Shown here: piece by piece, positions 43,773-52,833 of the stretch
How the letters are laid out: every line of letters starts with the position of its first letter
How positions within the stretch are numbered: position 1 is the stretch's first letter
DNA from: CAZSSH01 sp964609825
GTDB taxonomy: Bacteria > Verrucomicrobiota > Lentisphaeria > Victivallales > Victivallaceae
Length of the DNA stretch: 64,000 nt
Assembly: GCA_964609825.1 (NCBI GenBank)
Contig: CAZSSH010000005.1
Coordinates: 1 to 64,000 of the forward strand
Direction: 5' to 3'
Notes under the pieces: generated by a model
The model's input: only the letters and a program-made list of their open reading frames with translations
Databases searched by the model: none
Told to the model about the DNA's origin: nothing
Position numbers and translations under genes: made by a program

Positions 43773-44378
43773 ATGAATGCAAAAGCCAAAGCCGTTGCCC
43801 GCCCGGCCAGGAAACGCACGGTCGAGCGTTGGAAGATGCTGCTCTACCCGGCGCTGATCGGAGTACCTTTGCTGGCAGTCCTGATCTGGCTGCTGATCGG
43901 AGTCAAGCCGGAGCCGTTGACTTCGGATGAAATCCTGGCCAAAAAACAGTGGAGCGAAAAGGAGCTCATTGAGACATTGTCCCGCGCTTTTGCGCCGCAG
44001 AGCAACCGCGATTGCCGCAAACAGGTGCTGGAGCATTTGCGTCGCCAGCTGCAGCAGTACCCGGAGGACAAACAGCAACAAATCCGGATCAAAGCTTTGA
44101 CCGGTGCGGTCGGCGAGACGCTCCGGCAGATCCGTGCCATGCCCGCCAAAGAGCAGGACAATATGTTTGACGCGATCGAAAAGCAGGCGGAGAGATGGCG
44201 TACCGAGTCCCGCAGCGCGGAGGAGCGCCAGATGATTGAGGGCATCCGCAACTCGGAGGAGGGCAAAGCCTTTAACGCCGAAGTGTCGCGGACAATTCAC
44301 AGCGAGTTGACGCCGGACGAGCGCCGCAAATTTGCCCCCATTACCGATATCTGGGTCCAGACCCTCAAAGTGCCGTAA
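43773..44378 (+). CDS. Single-pass membrane protein, unknown
   Basis: This 201-residue protein has a basic N-terminus, one membrane helix (MLLYPALIGVPLLAVLIWLL, residues ~24-43) and a long, charged, helical extracytoplasmic region ending in LTPDERRKFAPITDIW. I do not recognise a family. ATG 43773 is chosen because GGAG lies 8 bases upstream. It is the first gene of a cluster with a pilin-like protein and an ABC exporter. Confidence 0.7.
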   Translation: MNAKAKAVARPARKRTVERWKMLLYPALIGVPLLAVLIWLLIGVKPEPLTSDEILAKKQWSEKELIETLSRAFAPQSNRDCRKQVLEHLRRQLQQYPEDKQQQIRIKALTGAVGETLRQIRAMPAKEQDNMFDAIEKQAERWRTESRSAEERQMIEGIRNSEEGKAFNAEVSRTIHSELTPDERRKFAPITDIWVQTLKVP

Positions 44379-44391
44379 AGGAGGCGCCGCC

Positions 44392-44925
44392 ATGAAACAT
44401 CATTTTACTTTGATCGAGCTCCTTACGGTGATCGCGATTGTCGCCATCCTTGCCGGGTTGCTTATGCCCGCGCTTAACGAAGCCCGCGAGCGGGGGCGCC
44501 GGACCGTTTGCATCAACAATTTGCGCCAGATCGGCACTGCGCTGGAAATGTACCTCAATGCCAGCCGCAATATTCTGCCGTGTTGCCGGATCACGCCTTA
44601 CGGCAGTGGAAAAGGGGAGGAAAATCTCCCGGGGATTGTCGAAACGCTGGCCCCTTATCTCGGCGGCAACCGGACGGTATTTCGCTGCCCCTCCGACAAC
44701 AAAGAGATGTTTCAAACCGAGGGCAGCAGCTACATCTGGGGGCGGGAGTGGGGCATCAACGGCAAGCGCGCCGACGACAAGGAGCTCCGGCTGCTCGACT
44801 ACCGTATCCCGCTGGTGTATGACGGCTTCACTTTTCACGGGCCGGAAGGGGTGGCGTCATCCTGCAATTACCTTTATCTGACGCTCCGGATCAGCCGCGA
44901 TGCGATGAAGGAGGTCGTCAAATGA
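44392..44925 (+). CDS. Prepilin-type protein lacking the H-X9-DG motif
   Basis: A 177-residue protein with the prepilin leader MKHHFTLIELLTVIAIVAIL, preceded by GGAGG. It shares the middle Cys/Pro region (FRCPSDNKEMF) of the other pseudopilins, but the C-terminal H-X9-DG motif is absent and the chain is shorter. Its TGA overlaps the ATG of the ABC ATPase (ATGA), so it is coupled to a transporter and not to a glycosidase. Confidence 0.85.
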   Translation: MKHHFTLIELLTVIAIVAILAGLLMPALNEARERGRRTVCINNLRQIGTALEMYLNASRNILPCCRITPYGSGKGEENLPGIVETLAPYLGGNRTVFRCPSDNKEMFQTEGSSYIWGREWGINGKRADDKELRLLDYRIPLVYDGFTFHGPEGVASSCNYLYLTLRISRDAMKEVVK

Positions 44926-45821
44926 GCGTCGAGTGCTTTTGTCTGACCAAACGTTACGGGCGCAAGACCGCGCTGGATGACGTTTCTCTGGAAATCAACG
45001 ACGGCGGTGTGACCGGTCTCATCGGCCCCAACGGCGCCGGCAAGAGTACGCTGATTAAATTGATCACCGGGCTCATTTGGCCGACGGAGGGATTTGTTTT
45101 GGTGGACGGGTACGACGCCCACCGCGAGCATGTCAAAGCGATGCGCCGCATCGGGGCGATCATCGAGTGGCCCGCCTTTATCCCGGACTTGCCGGCGGGG
45201 GTCAATCTGGACATTTTTTCCGGCGGTCACGGCAAACAATACCGGGCCAAACGGGACGAAATCCTCCGCTTTATGGAGCTCGAGTCCGTGCTTGACCGCA
45301 AAGTCGGGACGTTTTCGACCGGGATGAAGCAGCGGCTGGGGATCACATTGGCGCTGCTGCCGGACTCGGAATTCATCATCCTCGACGAGCCGACCAACGG
45401 GCTGGATCCGGCCGGGATTGTCGAAATCCGCGAGATCATCCGCGAGTACAACCGGCGCTTTGGGGTCAGTGTCATGGTCAGCAGTCATTTGTTGAGCGAA
45501 GTCGAGCAAATCTGCGACCGATTGATCCTGATTGACGACGGCAAACTCAAGGCTTGGGGAGAAATCGGCGAATTGCTCTCGGATCGTCCGCGGCTGCGGA
45601 TCCGGATCGACCGCCCCGCCGCCGCCGCCGAATTTTTGCGCGGCCGCGAAGTGGCGGTCATCGAAGTTGCCGCCGGAGAAATTTTTGTCGAAGTCGAAAC
45701 AGGGTACACCGGCGGCGTCAACCGGCTGCTGGTCGAGGCCGGTTTTTGTGTATCGCACCTTGCCCTTGAGCGGCAGACGCTGGAAAGTTTTTTCCTGCGG
45801 GAAACCCGGGGAGGGGAGTAA
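44922..45821 (+). CDS. ABC transporter ATP-binding protein
   Basis: This 299-residue ABC ATPase has Walker A GPNGAGKST (~residue 33), a signature region FSTGMKQRLG (non-canonical, for LSGGQ) and Walker B FIILDEPTNGLDP. The C-terminal extension is typical of drug/peptide (CcmA/BcrA-like) exporters. It is paired with the ABC-2 permease 3 bp downstream. Confidence 0.95.
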   Translation: MSVECFCLTKRYGRKTALDDVSLEINDGGVTGLIGPNGAGKSTLIKLITGLIWPTEGFVLVDGYDAHREHVKAMRRIGAIIEWPAFIPDLPAGVNLDIFSGGHGKQYRAKRDEILRFMELESVLDRKVGTFSTGMKQRLGITLALLPDSEFIILDEPTNGLDPAGIVEIREIIREYNRRFGVSVMVSSHLLSEVEQICDRLILIDDGKLKAWGEIGELLSDRPRLRIRIDRPAAAAEFLRGREVAVIEVAAGEIFVEVETGYTGGVNRLLVEAGFCVSHLALERQTLESFFLRETRGGE

Positions 45822-45824
45822 ATC

Positions 45825-46676
45825 ATGCTGAGATCATTGATTTATGAGCTGATCAAATTGCGCGTTCAGAAAAAAAATTACGTCATGCTGGCCGGTCACA
45901 TCCTGTTTTTGGGGCTCTGTTATCTGGCGTTTTGTTCGACGCGGGGCGGGATTTTCAACCATTTTGACAAAAAGATGAATTTTCACATCGCCGATCTTAA
46001 CAACTATCTCGATGGCCTCTTTTTTGCCCGGATCGCGATGGTGCCGACGTTTATAGTGCTGATGCCGATCGTCGTTGCCACGTTGGCCGGGGATTGTGTC
46101 GCCGGCGAGATGCAGGAGGGCAGCCTCAAACTTTATGTTTCGCGGCCGCGCTCGCGCAACCGGATCATCATGGCCAAGTTTTTCGCGGTTTACACGGCGA
46201 CGCTGCTTTACAGTCTCTATTTTTCGGCGGTCAATTTGCTGATCGGGGTCATGGTTTTCGGCGTTTCCAATACGCAGCTGGTGATGCTGACCGATCAGGT
46301 GTTCGGCACCGACGTGGTAATCATGGGAATCCCGGATGCGCTCTTGTGCTACTTTGCCTCGACGGTCTATTTTTCATTTTCGCTGACCGCGCTCGGGGCG
46401 ATCACGCTCTTTTTCTCCACCGTTTTTAACCGGATGAGTGCGGCGACGGTATCGGTGATTTCACTTTATTTCGTTTGTTATGTGATCGGCGCGCTGCCCT
46501 TCAGCGACACCGTGCGGCCCTATTTGCTCTCGGAGGTGATGAATAACTCGTTTTTGCTCTGGCTGTCGCCGCTGCCGCTTAATAAGCTGCTGGTCAACCT
46601 CTCCACGCTGTCGCTTTATCTGGTCGGTTTTTTATTGATGGCAACGCTGACTTTTAATTACAAAGACTTGAAATAA
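45825..46676 (+). CDS. ABC-2 type permease
   Basis: A 283-residue membrane protein with about six hydrophobic segments (for example IAMVPTFIVLMPIVVATLAG and LTALGAITLFFSTVF) and an EMQEGSLKLYVSRPRSRN cytoplasmic loop characteristic of ABC-2 permeases. It forms an exporter with the preceding ATPase. The exported substrate is unknown; with a BlaI/M56 pair downstream, an antimicrobial peptide or cell-envelope antibiotic is plausible. Confidence 0.9.
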   Translation: MLRSLIYELIKLRVQKKNYVMLAGHILFLGLCYLAFCSTRGGIFNHFDKKMNFHIADLNNYLDGLFFARIAMVPTFIVLMPIVVATLAGDCVAGEMQEGSLKLYVSRPRSRNRIIMAKFFAVYTATLLYSLYFSAVNLLIGVMVFGVSNTQLVMLTDQVFGTDVVIMGIPDALLCYFASTVYFSFSLTALGAITLFFSTVFNRMSAATVSVISLYFVCYVIGALPFSDTVRPYLLSEVMNNSFLLWLSPLPLNKLLVNLSTLSLYLVGFLLMATLTFNYKDLK

Positions 46677-46695
46677 TCCAAAACACAATTATAGT
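46668..46695 (+). promoter_or_regulatory. Candidate promoter of the blaI-like gene
   Basis: TTGAAA and TATAGT are 16 bp apart at the end of the permease gene. Transcription would start about 2 bases before the BlaI ATG, implying a leaderless mRNA. Confidence 0.5.
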
Positions 46696-46703
46696 ATGAT
46701 CTT

Positions 46704-47096
46704 ATGAAAAAACTCAATATATCCGATGCCGAATTGGAACTTTTAAAGGAACTCTGGGTCGAGTCCCCGCTTACCTCGCGCCAGCTGGTTGACCGCTTGC
46801 GCGCCCGTACCCAGTGGGGGGAGCCGACCATCAAGACGCTTTTGCTCCGGCTGTTGCGCAAAAAGGCCGTCAAACGGCAATCCCAGGGGAAATCGTTTCT
46901 CTACTCGGCGACGATCGGCCGCGATGAGTATCAGTACTCCGTCAGCCGCTCGGTGATCGACCGGGTGTTTGACGGATTTGCCGGCAACTTCCTTACCTGT
47001 CTGGTGCGCAACGAGGCGTTTGGTCCCGGCGAACTGGAGGAGCTGCGGCGGCAGCTCGACGAAAAAGCGGGGCAATCGGACCTGAAGCGGGAATAA
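46704..47096 (+). CDS. BlaI/MecI/CopY-family repressor
   Basis: This 130-residue protein matches the penicillinase repressor family. It has an N-terminal winged helix (ISDAELELLKELWVESPLTS, then EPTIKTLLLRLLRKKAVKRQ) and a C-terminal dimerisation helix region with GNFLTCLVRNEAF. It is normally inactivated when its partner M56 peptidase detects a signal; that partner is the next gene, 18 bp on. No Shine-Dalgarno sequence precedes the ATG. It may regulate itself and the neighbouring ABC exporter. Confidence 0.93.
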   Translation: MKKLNISDAELELLKELWVESPLTSRQLVDRLRARTQWGEPTIKTLLLRLLRKKAVKRQSQGKSFLYSATIGRDEYQYSVSRSVIDRVFDGFAGNFLTCLVRNEAFGPGELEELRRQLDEKAGQSDLKRE

Positions 47097-47114
47097 CGGA
47101 AGAGGGGGCCGCGT

Positions 47115-48605
47115 ATGACTGCGTTTGAGCTGTATTTCTGCGTCACTGTTTTGCGCGGCGCGCTTGCCGTGTTGTTTTTGCTTGCCGCAGGATCGCTGCT
47201 GCGCGACCGGCTGCCGCCGGGATTGCGCCGGCTGCTTTGGCTGACTTGCCTCGTGCTGATGCTGATCCCCCAGATGAATTTTTCGGCGTCGCCGTTTCGG
47301 CTTGATCTCTCGGAGCTGCGGCAGGGGTACTCCGCCGCCGGTGCCGTGATTTGCGCGGGAGAGTCCGTCAATGACCCGGGCAAAACGGACGTTGCGTCAT
47401 GTTTGCAAGACCGTTCCGCCGCCGTCCGTGCACTTTGGCGGCACTTGGCGCTTCATCGCAAAGCGCTTGAATTTAGCGCAATTATGCTGTTGCCGCTGCC
47501 GGCGCTGTTTTTGCTTTTTGCCCGGTATTGGCGCTGCCGCCGGACGATCCGGCCGCTGCCGCCGGTTACCGACCGCCGCGTGCTGGATGCGTGGAACCGG
47601 GTGCTTGCCGAGTGCGGGCCGCTGCCGCGCCCGGTGATTTTGCTTGACTCGAGCGGTCCCGGTCTCGGTCCGACGCTCTTCGGCTGTTTTAACTGCAAGT
47701 TGCTGCTGCCGGTCGAGGCGTTCCAAGGGCTTTCCGACGGCGAACTCGGGTTGCTTTTGGAGCACGAGTATCACCACGGCAAAGCCGGGGACCCCGTTGT
47801 CAACATCGCGGCGCTGGTGTTGTGGGCGCTTGCCTGGTACAATCCTTTTATGCTCATTGCGCGGCGGAAACTGCGCGCCAGCTGCGAGATGGAGTGTGAC
47901 CGCAAGATTCTCGCCCGGCACCCGCATGCGGTGTGCCAATACGGCAATTTGCTGTTGCGCTTTGTTTCGCCGCCGACTCCCGCACCGTCGCCCGCCGTCG
48001 GTTTGACGGAGTCGCCGCGCGAACTCTCCCGCCGGATCCAAAGTATGACCGCCGGGGTTTCGCACCCAGGCAGATGCGGCCGGTGGGCGGCAATATTGAT
48101 CGCTTTGGTACTTGCCGCGCCGGTTGCTCTGGTCGCGGTCAATGCCAAGCCGGCGGCTCCGCATCCGGTCGCGGCCAAGCCGGTTCTGCCGCATCTGGTT
48201 TTGAAACCGTTGCCGCTGTCGGGCGGGAAACCCGGGCTGGTGCAATGTTGGGCGCTCTTTTACCCGGCGGCGTTTCCGGCCGGGCAAAGCAGTCTTGCCT
48301 TGGAAATCGGCAAAGCGCGCCTTGGCGCGGAGTTGGCCCTGAGACCCAGTTTTTTACTGCTTTGGAGAGAGGAAGCACCGGCGGTGGCTTACCGCCTTGA
48401 GTCGGTTTCCGCATTGCCGTTTGCGCTTTGCGAAACGAGTCTCTCGAATGAGCCGTTAGTCGCCCGGGTGGTTCCGTCGGCGGACCGCAAAGCCGTTGAT
48501 GCGGCGTTGGTCGGCACCGCGGAGACGGCGGCAATCACGCTTGAAGTGCACGGGCTCGGCCCCAGTGAGCTCAAGGATTACTCTGCCGTCCCGCTTTATC
48601 GCTGA
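47115..48605 (+). CDS. BlaR1/MecR1-type M56 membrane metallopeptidase
   Basis: A 496-residue membrane protein with two N-terminal membrane helices and a third near 120. The zinc motif HEYHH is at 217-221 (in LLLEHEYHHGKAGDP), followed by ALAWYNPFMLIARRKLRASC and a further helix near 325. The C-terminal ~150 residues are extracytoplasmic but do not resemble the penicillin-binding sensor of BlaR1, so the signal is probably something else. An AGAGGGGG-like ribosome binding site precedes the ATG. Confidence 0.9.
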   Translation: MTAFELYFCVTVLRGALAVLFLLAAGSLLRDRLPPGLRRLLWLTCLVLMLIPQMNFSASPFRLDLSELRQGYSAAGAVICAGESVNDPGKTDVASCLQDRSAAVRALWRHLALHRKALEFSAIMLLPLPALFLLFARYWRCRRTIRPLPPVTDRRVLDAWNRVLAECGPLPRPVILLDSSGPGLGPTLFGCFNCKLLLPVEAFQGLSDGELGLLLEHEYHHGKAGDPVVNIAALVLWALAWYNPFMLIARRKLRASCEMECDRKILARHPHAVCQYGNLLLRFVSPPTPAPSPAVGLTESPRELSRRIQSMTAGVSHPGRCGRWAAILIALVLAAPVALVAVNAKPAAPHPVAAKPVLPHLVLKPLPLSGGKPGLVQCWALFYPAAFPAGQSSLALEIGKARLGAELALRPSFLLLWREEAPAVAYRLESVSALPFALCETSLSNEPLVARVVPSADRKAVDAALVGTAETAAITLEVHGLGPSELKDYSAVPLYR

Positions 48606-48626
48606 AAGACAAAACGCCGGACAATG

Positions 48627-49763
48627 TCATTGGGCAATGAGTCGGCGGAAATCCTTTAATACATGGTAGGTAATGCGGTTGGAGTCGTGAAAGTTGCGCG
48701 CGCCGCGGTAGGCCATCCGGACAATGTAAATGATGTCATCGCCGTCAAACTGCCAGTCGGTGTACTGAAATCCGGTGTATTTGCGCGACTCCTCGCCAGT
48801 CAACCCGCTCTCGTCCGTGAGCAGGGTTTTGACCGTGCGCCAATGCCGCAAATCCTTGGAAACGGCAAACACGAGGACATTACGCGCCCACTCGCAGTCG
48901 GCGGACGGAGCCGGGTTGCTCAAGGTGACATAGTGACCGGTCACCGGGTCGCGGCGGATGGTGAATTTGGAGCGGCAGCCGGGGAAATCGATCAATTCCC
49001 CATTGTATGACAACTTTTTGCCGTCATTGCTCACGTCCAGCAATGCCACTTGATTGACGGTTTTGAGATGGGTGCGCATGACCATTTTTAACGATTTCCC
49101 GTCCGGAGCCTCGACCACGTTGCCCTCCAACCATCCAGACTCAGCATCGGCCGCGCCGGGGTGTTTGGCGTTGACCAAAGATGGATCAAGGTGCAAGGCA
49201 TTGCTCATCGTCCAGTTGTCGGCATCCAGCAAGTCGGCGTTGTCGGCAGCCGAAATTACGGTGGCGGCGAAGCAGGAGGCGTACCACCAGCCCTCGCTGT
49301 TGCGCGGAACGAAGCTCTCGCAGGCGTGGTAAATCCGACCGTGCCAGTGCAATAATGGCGTCGCGCCGCCAAAGTGCCAGTTGGGCATCTCCATTTGCTG
49401 CCCCGCTTCGTACAAGCGGCCGCTCTTGCGGTCGCGCGGGAGCGACCACGAGTAGCCACCGTCGGTACTTTTGCGGATCACCACCGCGCCGTACTCGCAC
49501 TCGCAGCACAAAAAATAAAGATCGTTTTGACAGACAAAGAGCGTTCCCCAAAAGGCGTTGGACAGATGGTAAATATTCTGCCAGCTTTGCCCGTTGTCCT
49601 CCGAGCGGTAAATTTCGGCGATGCGCGGCGTGCGGTTCTCGTACAAGCCCTCAAAGTAATCGTGTGAGGCAATCAAGGCCCCGTCGGCAAGGCGGACAAT
49701 GGAGGGGCTGCCCAAAAAGACGCCCCCCTTTTCGGGTTGATATCGGATCTCAGAGTAAATCAT
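48627..49763 (-). CDS. Sialidase-fold (BNR repeat) protein
   Basis: A 378-residue six-bladed propeller protein. Two Asp-box repeats are clear (RSEDNGQSWQ and KSTDGGYSWS), with FLGSPSIVRLADGALIASHD as the first blade. The family includes exo-alpha-sialidases and other glycan hydrolases. There is no signal peptide. It follows a DapA/NanA-family gene by 13 bp, which suggests an acid-sugar catabolic operon; true sialidase activity is not proven (the Arg triad cannot be assigned by eye). Confidence 0.78.
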   Translation of the reverse strand: MIYSEIRYQPEKGGVFLGSPSIVRLADGALIASHDYFEGLYENRTPRIAEIYRSEDNGQSWQNIYHLSNAFWGTLFVCQNDLYFLCCECEYGAVVIRKSTDGGYSWSLPRDRKSGRLYEAGQQMEMPNWHFGGATPLLHWHGRIYHACESFVPRNSEGWWYASCFAATVISAADNADLLDADNWTMSNALHLDPSLVNAKHPGAADAESGWLEGNVVEAPDGKSLKMVMRTHLKTVNQVALLDVSNDGKKLSYNGELIDFPGCRSKFTIRRDPVTGHYVTLSNPAPSADCEWARNVLVFAVSKDLRHWRTVKTLLTDESGLTGEESRKYTGFQYTDWQFDGDDIIYIVRMAYRGARNFHDSNRITYHVLKDFRRLIAQ

Positions 49764-49776
49764 GATTTTACCTCTC

Positions 49777-50667
49777 TTATAACGTTTTTAAAATGGCGGC
49801 GACTTGGTTGGCGCAATCATCCTCAAAGTGGTGAAACGGCAAACTCAAATAATCCTCGCAAATCCCGCGTTGCCGGAGGGCCGACTTTAAGCCTTTGATC
49901 ATGCTTGACTGGTAGCGTCCGAGGCTGTAAAGTTGGCGCTGGACAAAAATTTTGGCTTGCAACGCGCGGACTAACTTGACATCCTGTGCTTTGGCCGCGT
50001 GGTACATGGCGACGAAGAGCTCCGGGTTGAGGTTGGCCCCGCCGGGGACGCCGCCGTCGGCCCCAAAGAGCACGGCTTCGCCCAAGAGCTCCTCCGGGCC
50101 GGTAAAGATGGCGAAATCGTCGCGGCCGCCCAGCCGCTGTAAAATATCGTGCAGCGCGACCATGTCGCCCGAGCTGTCCTTGCAGCCGCAAATCCCGGGG
50201 ATCCTGGCCAGCTGCTCCATGGCCGACGGGGAAATGTTGACTTTGGTCATCCCCGGCATGTTGTAGACAAATATGGGGAGCTTGACCGAGTTGGTCAAAT
50301 AAGTGTAATAATCGACCAATTCGGCGTCGCCCGACTTAAAGTAGCAGGGGGGCGCCGCCACCGCCGCCTGGCAACCGTGCGCTTTGGCGAAGTGTCCCAG
50401 CTCGGCCGCGTCGGCCGCCGCCGCCGCCGTGATCCCGGCCAGCACTGGCACCCGGCCATTGACGACGCGGACGCTCTCAACAATCATCTGCCGTTGCAGC
50501 GCGTGGCTGAGGGCCGGGCCCTCGCCGGTGGTGCCGAGGATAAAAATGCCGTGGACCCCGCCTTGGATGATGTGATTTAAGAGCCGCTCCAAGCCGGGGA
50601 GATCGAGGCGGTTGTCGGCGGTCAGGGGAGTGACCGCCGGGGGGATGATGCCGTAAAATTGTTTCAT
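49777..50667 (-). CDS. DapA/NanA-family aldolase
   Basis: This 296-residue protein belongs to the dihydrodipicolinate synthase/N-acetylneuraminate lyase superfamily. It has the GIFILGTTGEGPALS motif (phosphate-like/carboxylate binding), the catalytic Tyr in FVYNMPGM and the Schiff-base Lys in GICGCKDSSGD. ATG 50667 is chosen by the GAGAGA site and the family start. Sitting upstream of a sialidase-fold protein, a lyase for sialic acid or another 2-keto sugar acid is more likely than a lysine-biosynthesis enzyme, but this is inference. Confidence 0.88.
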   Translation of the reverse strand: MKQFYGIIPPAVTPLTADNRLDLPGLERLLNHIIQGGVHGIFILGTTGEGPALSHALQRQMIVESVRVVNGRVPVLAGITAAAAADAAELGHFAKAHGCQAAVAAPPCYFKSGDAELVDYYTYLTNSVKLPIFVYNMPGMTKVNISPSAMEQLARIPGICGCKDSSGDMVALHDILQRLGGRDDFAIFTGPEELLGEAVLFGADGGVPGGANLNPELFVAMYHAAKAQDVKLVRALQAKIFVQRQLYSLGRYQSSMIKGLKSALRQRGICEDYLSLPFHHFEDDCANQVAAILKTL

Positions 50668-50762
50668 GATGATTCTCTCGCGGGTTATAAAATGTTTGTG
50701 CATATTATACTTCCGAAACTGCACCGGCACAATTCAAAAAAAATAGCAAAAATGAATATTTT

Positions 50763-50791
50763 TTGACAATTTAGAATATTTTGTTTGAAAT
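50763..50791 (+). promoter_or_regulatory. Candidate promoter of AraC gene
   Basis: Perfect TTGACA with TGAAAT 17 bp downstream, about 30 bp before the ATG at 50821. The -10 is weak. Confidence 0.4.
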
Positions 50792-50820
50792 AATCGCAAA
50801 AGCAGGCTATTTTTTGAGTG

Positions 50821-51774
50821 ATGGACTTTAAACTCAATTTGGCCAACAATATCTTGTTGGAGTTTAACCACCTCGCCGAAGCGGCGCTGGCCGATATCCG
50901 GCCGCAACCGGCGGGGGAGGCGGAGCTTGTCCTCTACAATTTTCACTTTAGCTTGATCGAGCCGGATTTACGGGTGCTGGACCACTCGCACCCGTATTAC
51001 GAAATTGCCTTTGTGCGCCGGGGCGGCCTCACGCAGACCACCCCAGCGGGCAAATTTGAGTGTACCCCCAAAAATGGCAATATCCTCATCATCCCCCCTG
51101 GGGTGGTGCACTCGCGGGTGTTTGCCTCCGAGGCAAGCAACATCAACAATACCTTTATTTGCGACCTCCGCGCCGAGACGCCGGAGGGGATCGCTCAATG
51201 TGCGCGCTTGCCGGAGATTTTGGCGCAAAAGCAATATCATGTCACTGCCGACGAGGGGCTCTTGGCGGTGAGCCGCCTGATTGACCTCCAAATTGCGCTG
51301 CGGCAAAAGGCCGACCTCCGGCTGACCGCAAGTTTACTCCATTTATTTGTCCGCGTGCTGTTGCAGCAATTGTTGGGGGCTCCCGGTGAACCCGGCGGCA
51401 ACGGTCAGCTGGCTTTTCAGACCAACCGGGTGCTGGCGGTCAAAGCTTATATTGAGCGCTCGCTTAACGGCAACTGCCGGATGCGCAATTGCGCCAAATA
51501 TTTTGCGGTGAGTGAGCAGCATCTCAACCGGATTTTTGTTGCCGAAACCGGCATGACCGTCCATTCCTGGCACCGGATGCGCCGCTTGGAGTTGGCCAAA
51601 ACGATGCTTTTAACCTCCCACATCCCGGTGGGGGAAGTCGCTGCCGCCTTGTTTTTTAAGAACCAATCGGAGTTTACCCGCTTTTTTAAAAATGAGAGCA
51701 ATATGTCGCCGTCGGAGTTTCGTTTGCACCACTCCGACGAGCAAAAGTACTCATCGCTCAGTATCGAACAGTGA
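50821..51774 (+). CDS. AraC-family transcriptional regulator
   Basis: This 317-residue protein has an N-terminal cupin-type domain (DHSHPYYEIAFVRRGGL; GNILIIPPGVVHSRVF) and a C-terminal AraC domain (CAKYFAVSEQHLNRIFVAET; VGEVAAALFFKNQSEFTRFF). A GTG at 50818 is adjacent; ATG 50821 is preferred. It is divergent from the DapA/sialidase-like operon, its likely target. Its 3' end overlaps a gene remnant on the other strand. Confidence 0.92.
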   Translation: MDFKLNLANNILLEFNHLAEAALADIRPQPAGEAELVLYNFHFSLIEPDLRVLDHSHPYYEIAFVRRGGLTQTTPAGKFECTPKNGNILIIPPGVVHSRVFASEASNINNTFICDLRAETPEGIAQCARLPEILAQKQYHVTADEGLLAVSRLIDLQIALRQKADLRLTASLLHLFVRVLLQQLLGAPGEPGGNGQLAFQTNRVLAVKAYIERSLNGNCRMRNCAKYFAVSEQHLNRIFVAETGMTVHSWHRMRRLELAKTMLLTSHIPVGEVAAALFFKNQSEFTRFFKNESNMSPSEFRLHHSDEQKYSSLSIEQ

Positions 51775-51961
51775 ATTTGAGCGCGCAAGGAGTTCCTGTG
51801 GCAACCGTGTCGGGGAGATTCACGCGCAGCGAGTCGGTGTCGCGGACAAATGCCAGCGGCCGGTGACCGAGGAGCTCGGCGGACAAAAATTCTGCCGGGG
51901 CGAAACCGTCAAATACGGCAATATTTTGCTCAAAAAAGGCGTGATTGGCTGAAGCGGTTAT
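51758..51961 (-). pseudogene. C-terminal remnant of a glycosidase (fucosidase-like)
   Basis: A 67-codon open stretch on the minus strand has the codon style of the local genes but no start codon; an in-frame stop lies just upstream. The peptide reads like the C-terminal beta-sandwich of a glycosidase such as an alpha-L-fucosidase (segments HAFFEQNIAVFDGFAPAEF and SLRVNLPDTVATGTPCALKF). It overlaps both flanking AraC genes' ends slightly. It is probably what remains after deletion of a longer gene. Confidence 0.5.
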
Positions 51962-52809
51962 TTAAACGGATAAAAATGCTTTTTGCGGTACTCGGTGGCG
52001 GTTTCTCCGGCCAGTTGGCGAAATTTGCGGCAAAAGTAATACGGGTCGGCAAACCCGAGCTCTCCGGCAATGGCTTTGACCGGGGCGCCGCTCTCGATTA
52101 AAAGCTGCTTGCTCTTTTGCAAAAATACCTTGTCGCGGTAGTCCGAAAAGGTCATGCCGCCGTAAACTTTCGCCCAGCGCCGCCGCAAGCTTGAGAGCGA
52201 CATCCCGGCCTGACGGGCCAACACTTCGGGGGCGATGCCGCCCGCCAGGTTTTGCTCCAGCATGTTTAATACCATCGGGCTCATCGCATTGTCGCCGTTT
52301 GCACTGGTGTTTTCCTCGGCAAACGTCGCCTCGAGGAGCGTCCAGCACAGCAAATCCAGCGAATCCGCATAGCGCGGGTTGTCCTGCCGACAAAACAACC
52401 GCTCTTTGGCGGTGTTGAGTATTGTTTCAAACTCCAGCGTGCGCTGAAACGGCCGCACCGGTTGATTGGTGTCAAACACTTTGGCGGCTTCGAGTTTGGC
52501 CCGTTCGCGCGCCGGGTAAATCAAATAAAGCTCGGTCCACTCGCTGTCGGGGCCGTAATTCATCACCGTTTCCGGCCACTGCAACAGCACGCAGGGAGCG
52601 GCGACTTGCCACACCCGATCACCCAAACTGTAACTTCCCGTACCGGAGAGAATCAGCGAAAAGTTGCAGCTCCGAAACGAAAAATTGACCCGGTCGCGTT
52701 TGTGCGGCAGCCAGCCCGCCGACTCTACCGCGGGCAACAAAGCGTGGCGGCGGGGCAACGGGCCGCAGTGGCTGGCAGTATTCTCCATCAATTTGGCGTA
52801 ATTATCCAT
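51958..52809 (-). CDS. AraC-family transcriptional regulator
   Basis: This 283-residue protein has an N-terminal cupin-like domain (FSFRSCNFSLILSGTGSYSL) and a C-terminal AraC domain (ARQAGMSLSSLRRRWAKVYG; VKAIAGELGFADPYYFCRKF). The true start is 52809, after AAAGGAAAAAAT; the frame remains open far upstream without support. It is divergent from the Gfo/Idh/MocA oxidoreductase operon, which it likely regulates. Confidence 0.93.
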   Translation of the reverse strand: MDNYAKLMENTASHCGPLPRRHALLPAVESAGWLPHKRDRVNFSFRSCNFSLILSGTGSYSLGDRVWQVAAPCVLLQWPETVMNYGPDSEWTELYLIYPARERAKLEAAKVFDTNQPVRPFQRTLEFETILNTAKERLFCRQDNPRYADSLDLLCWTLLEATFAEENTSANGDNAMSPMVLNMLEQNLAGGIAPEVLARQAGMSLSSLRRRWAKVYGGMTFSDYRDKVFLQKSKQLLIESGAPVKAIAGELGFADPYYFCRKFRQLAGETATEYRKKHFYPFK

Positions 52810-52833
52810 TTTTATTTTTTCCTTTTGTGATAT

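Noticed and set aside
51692..51952. 86-codon plus-strand open frame after the AraC gene
   Set aside because: It overlaps the AraC 3' end in another frame; the minus-strand reading gives a far more protein-like sequence (the glycosidase remnant).
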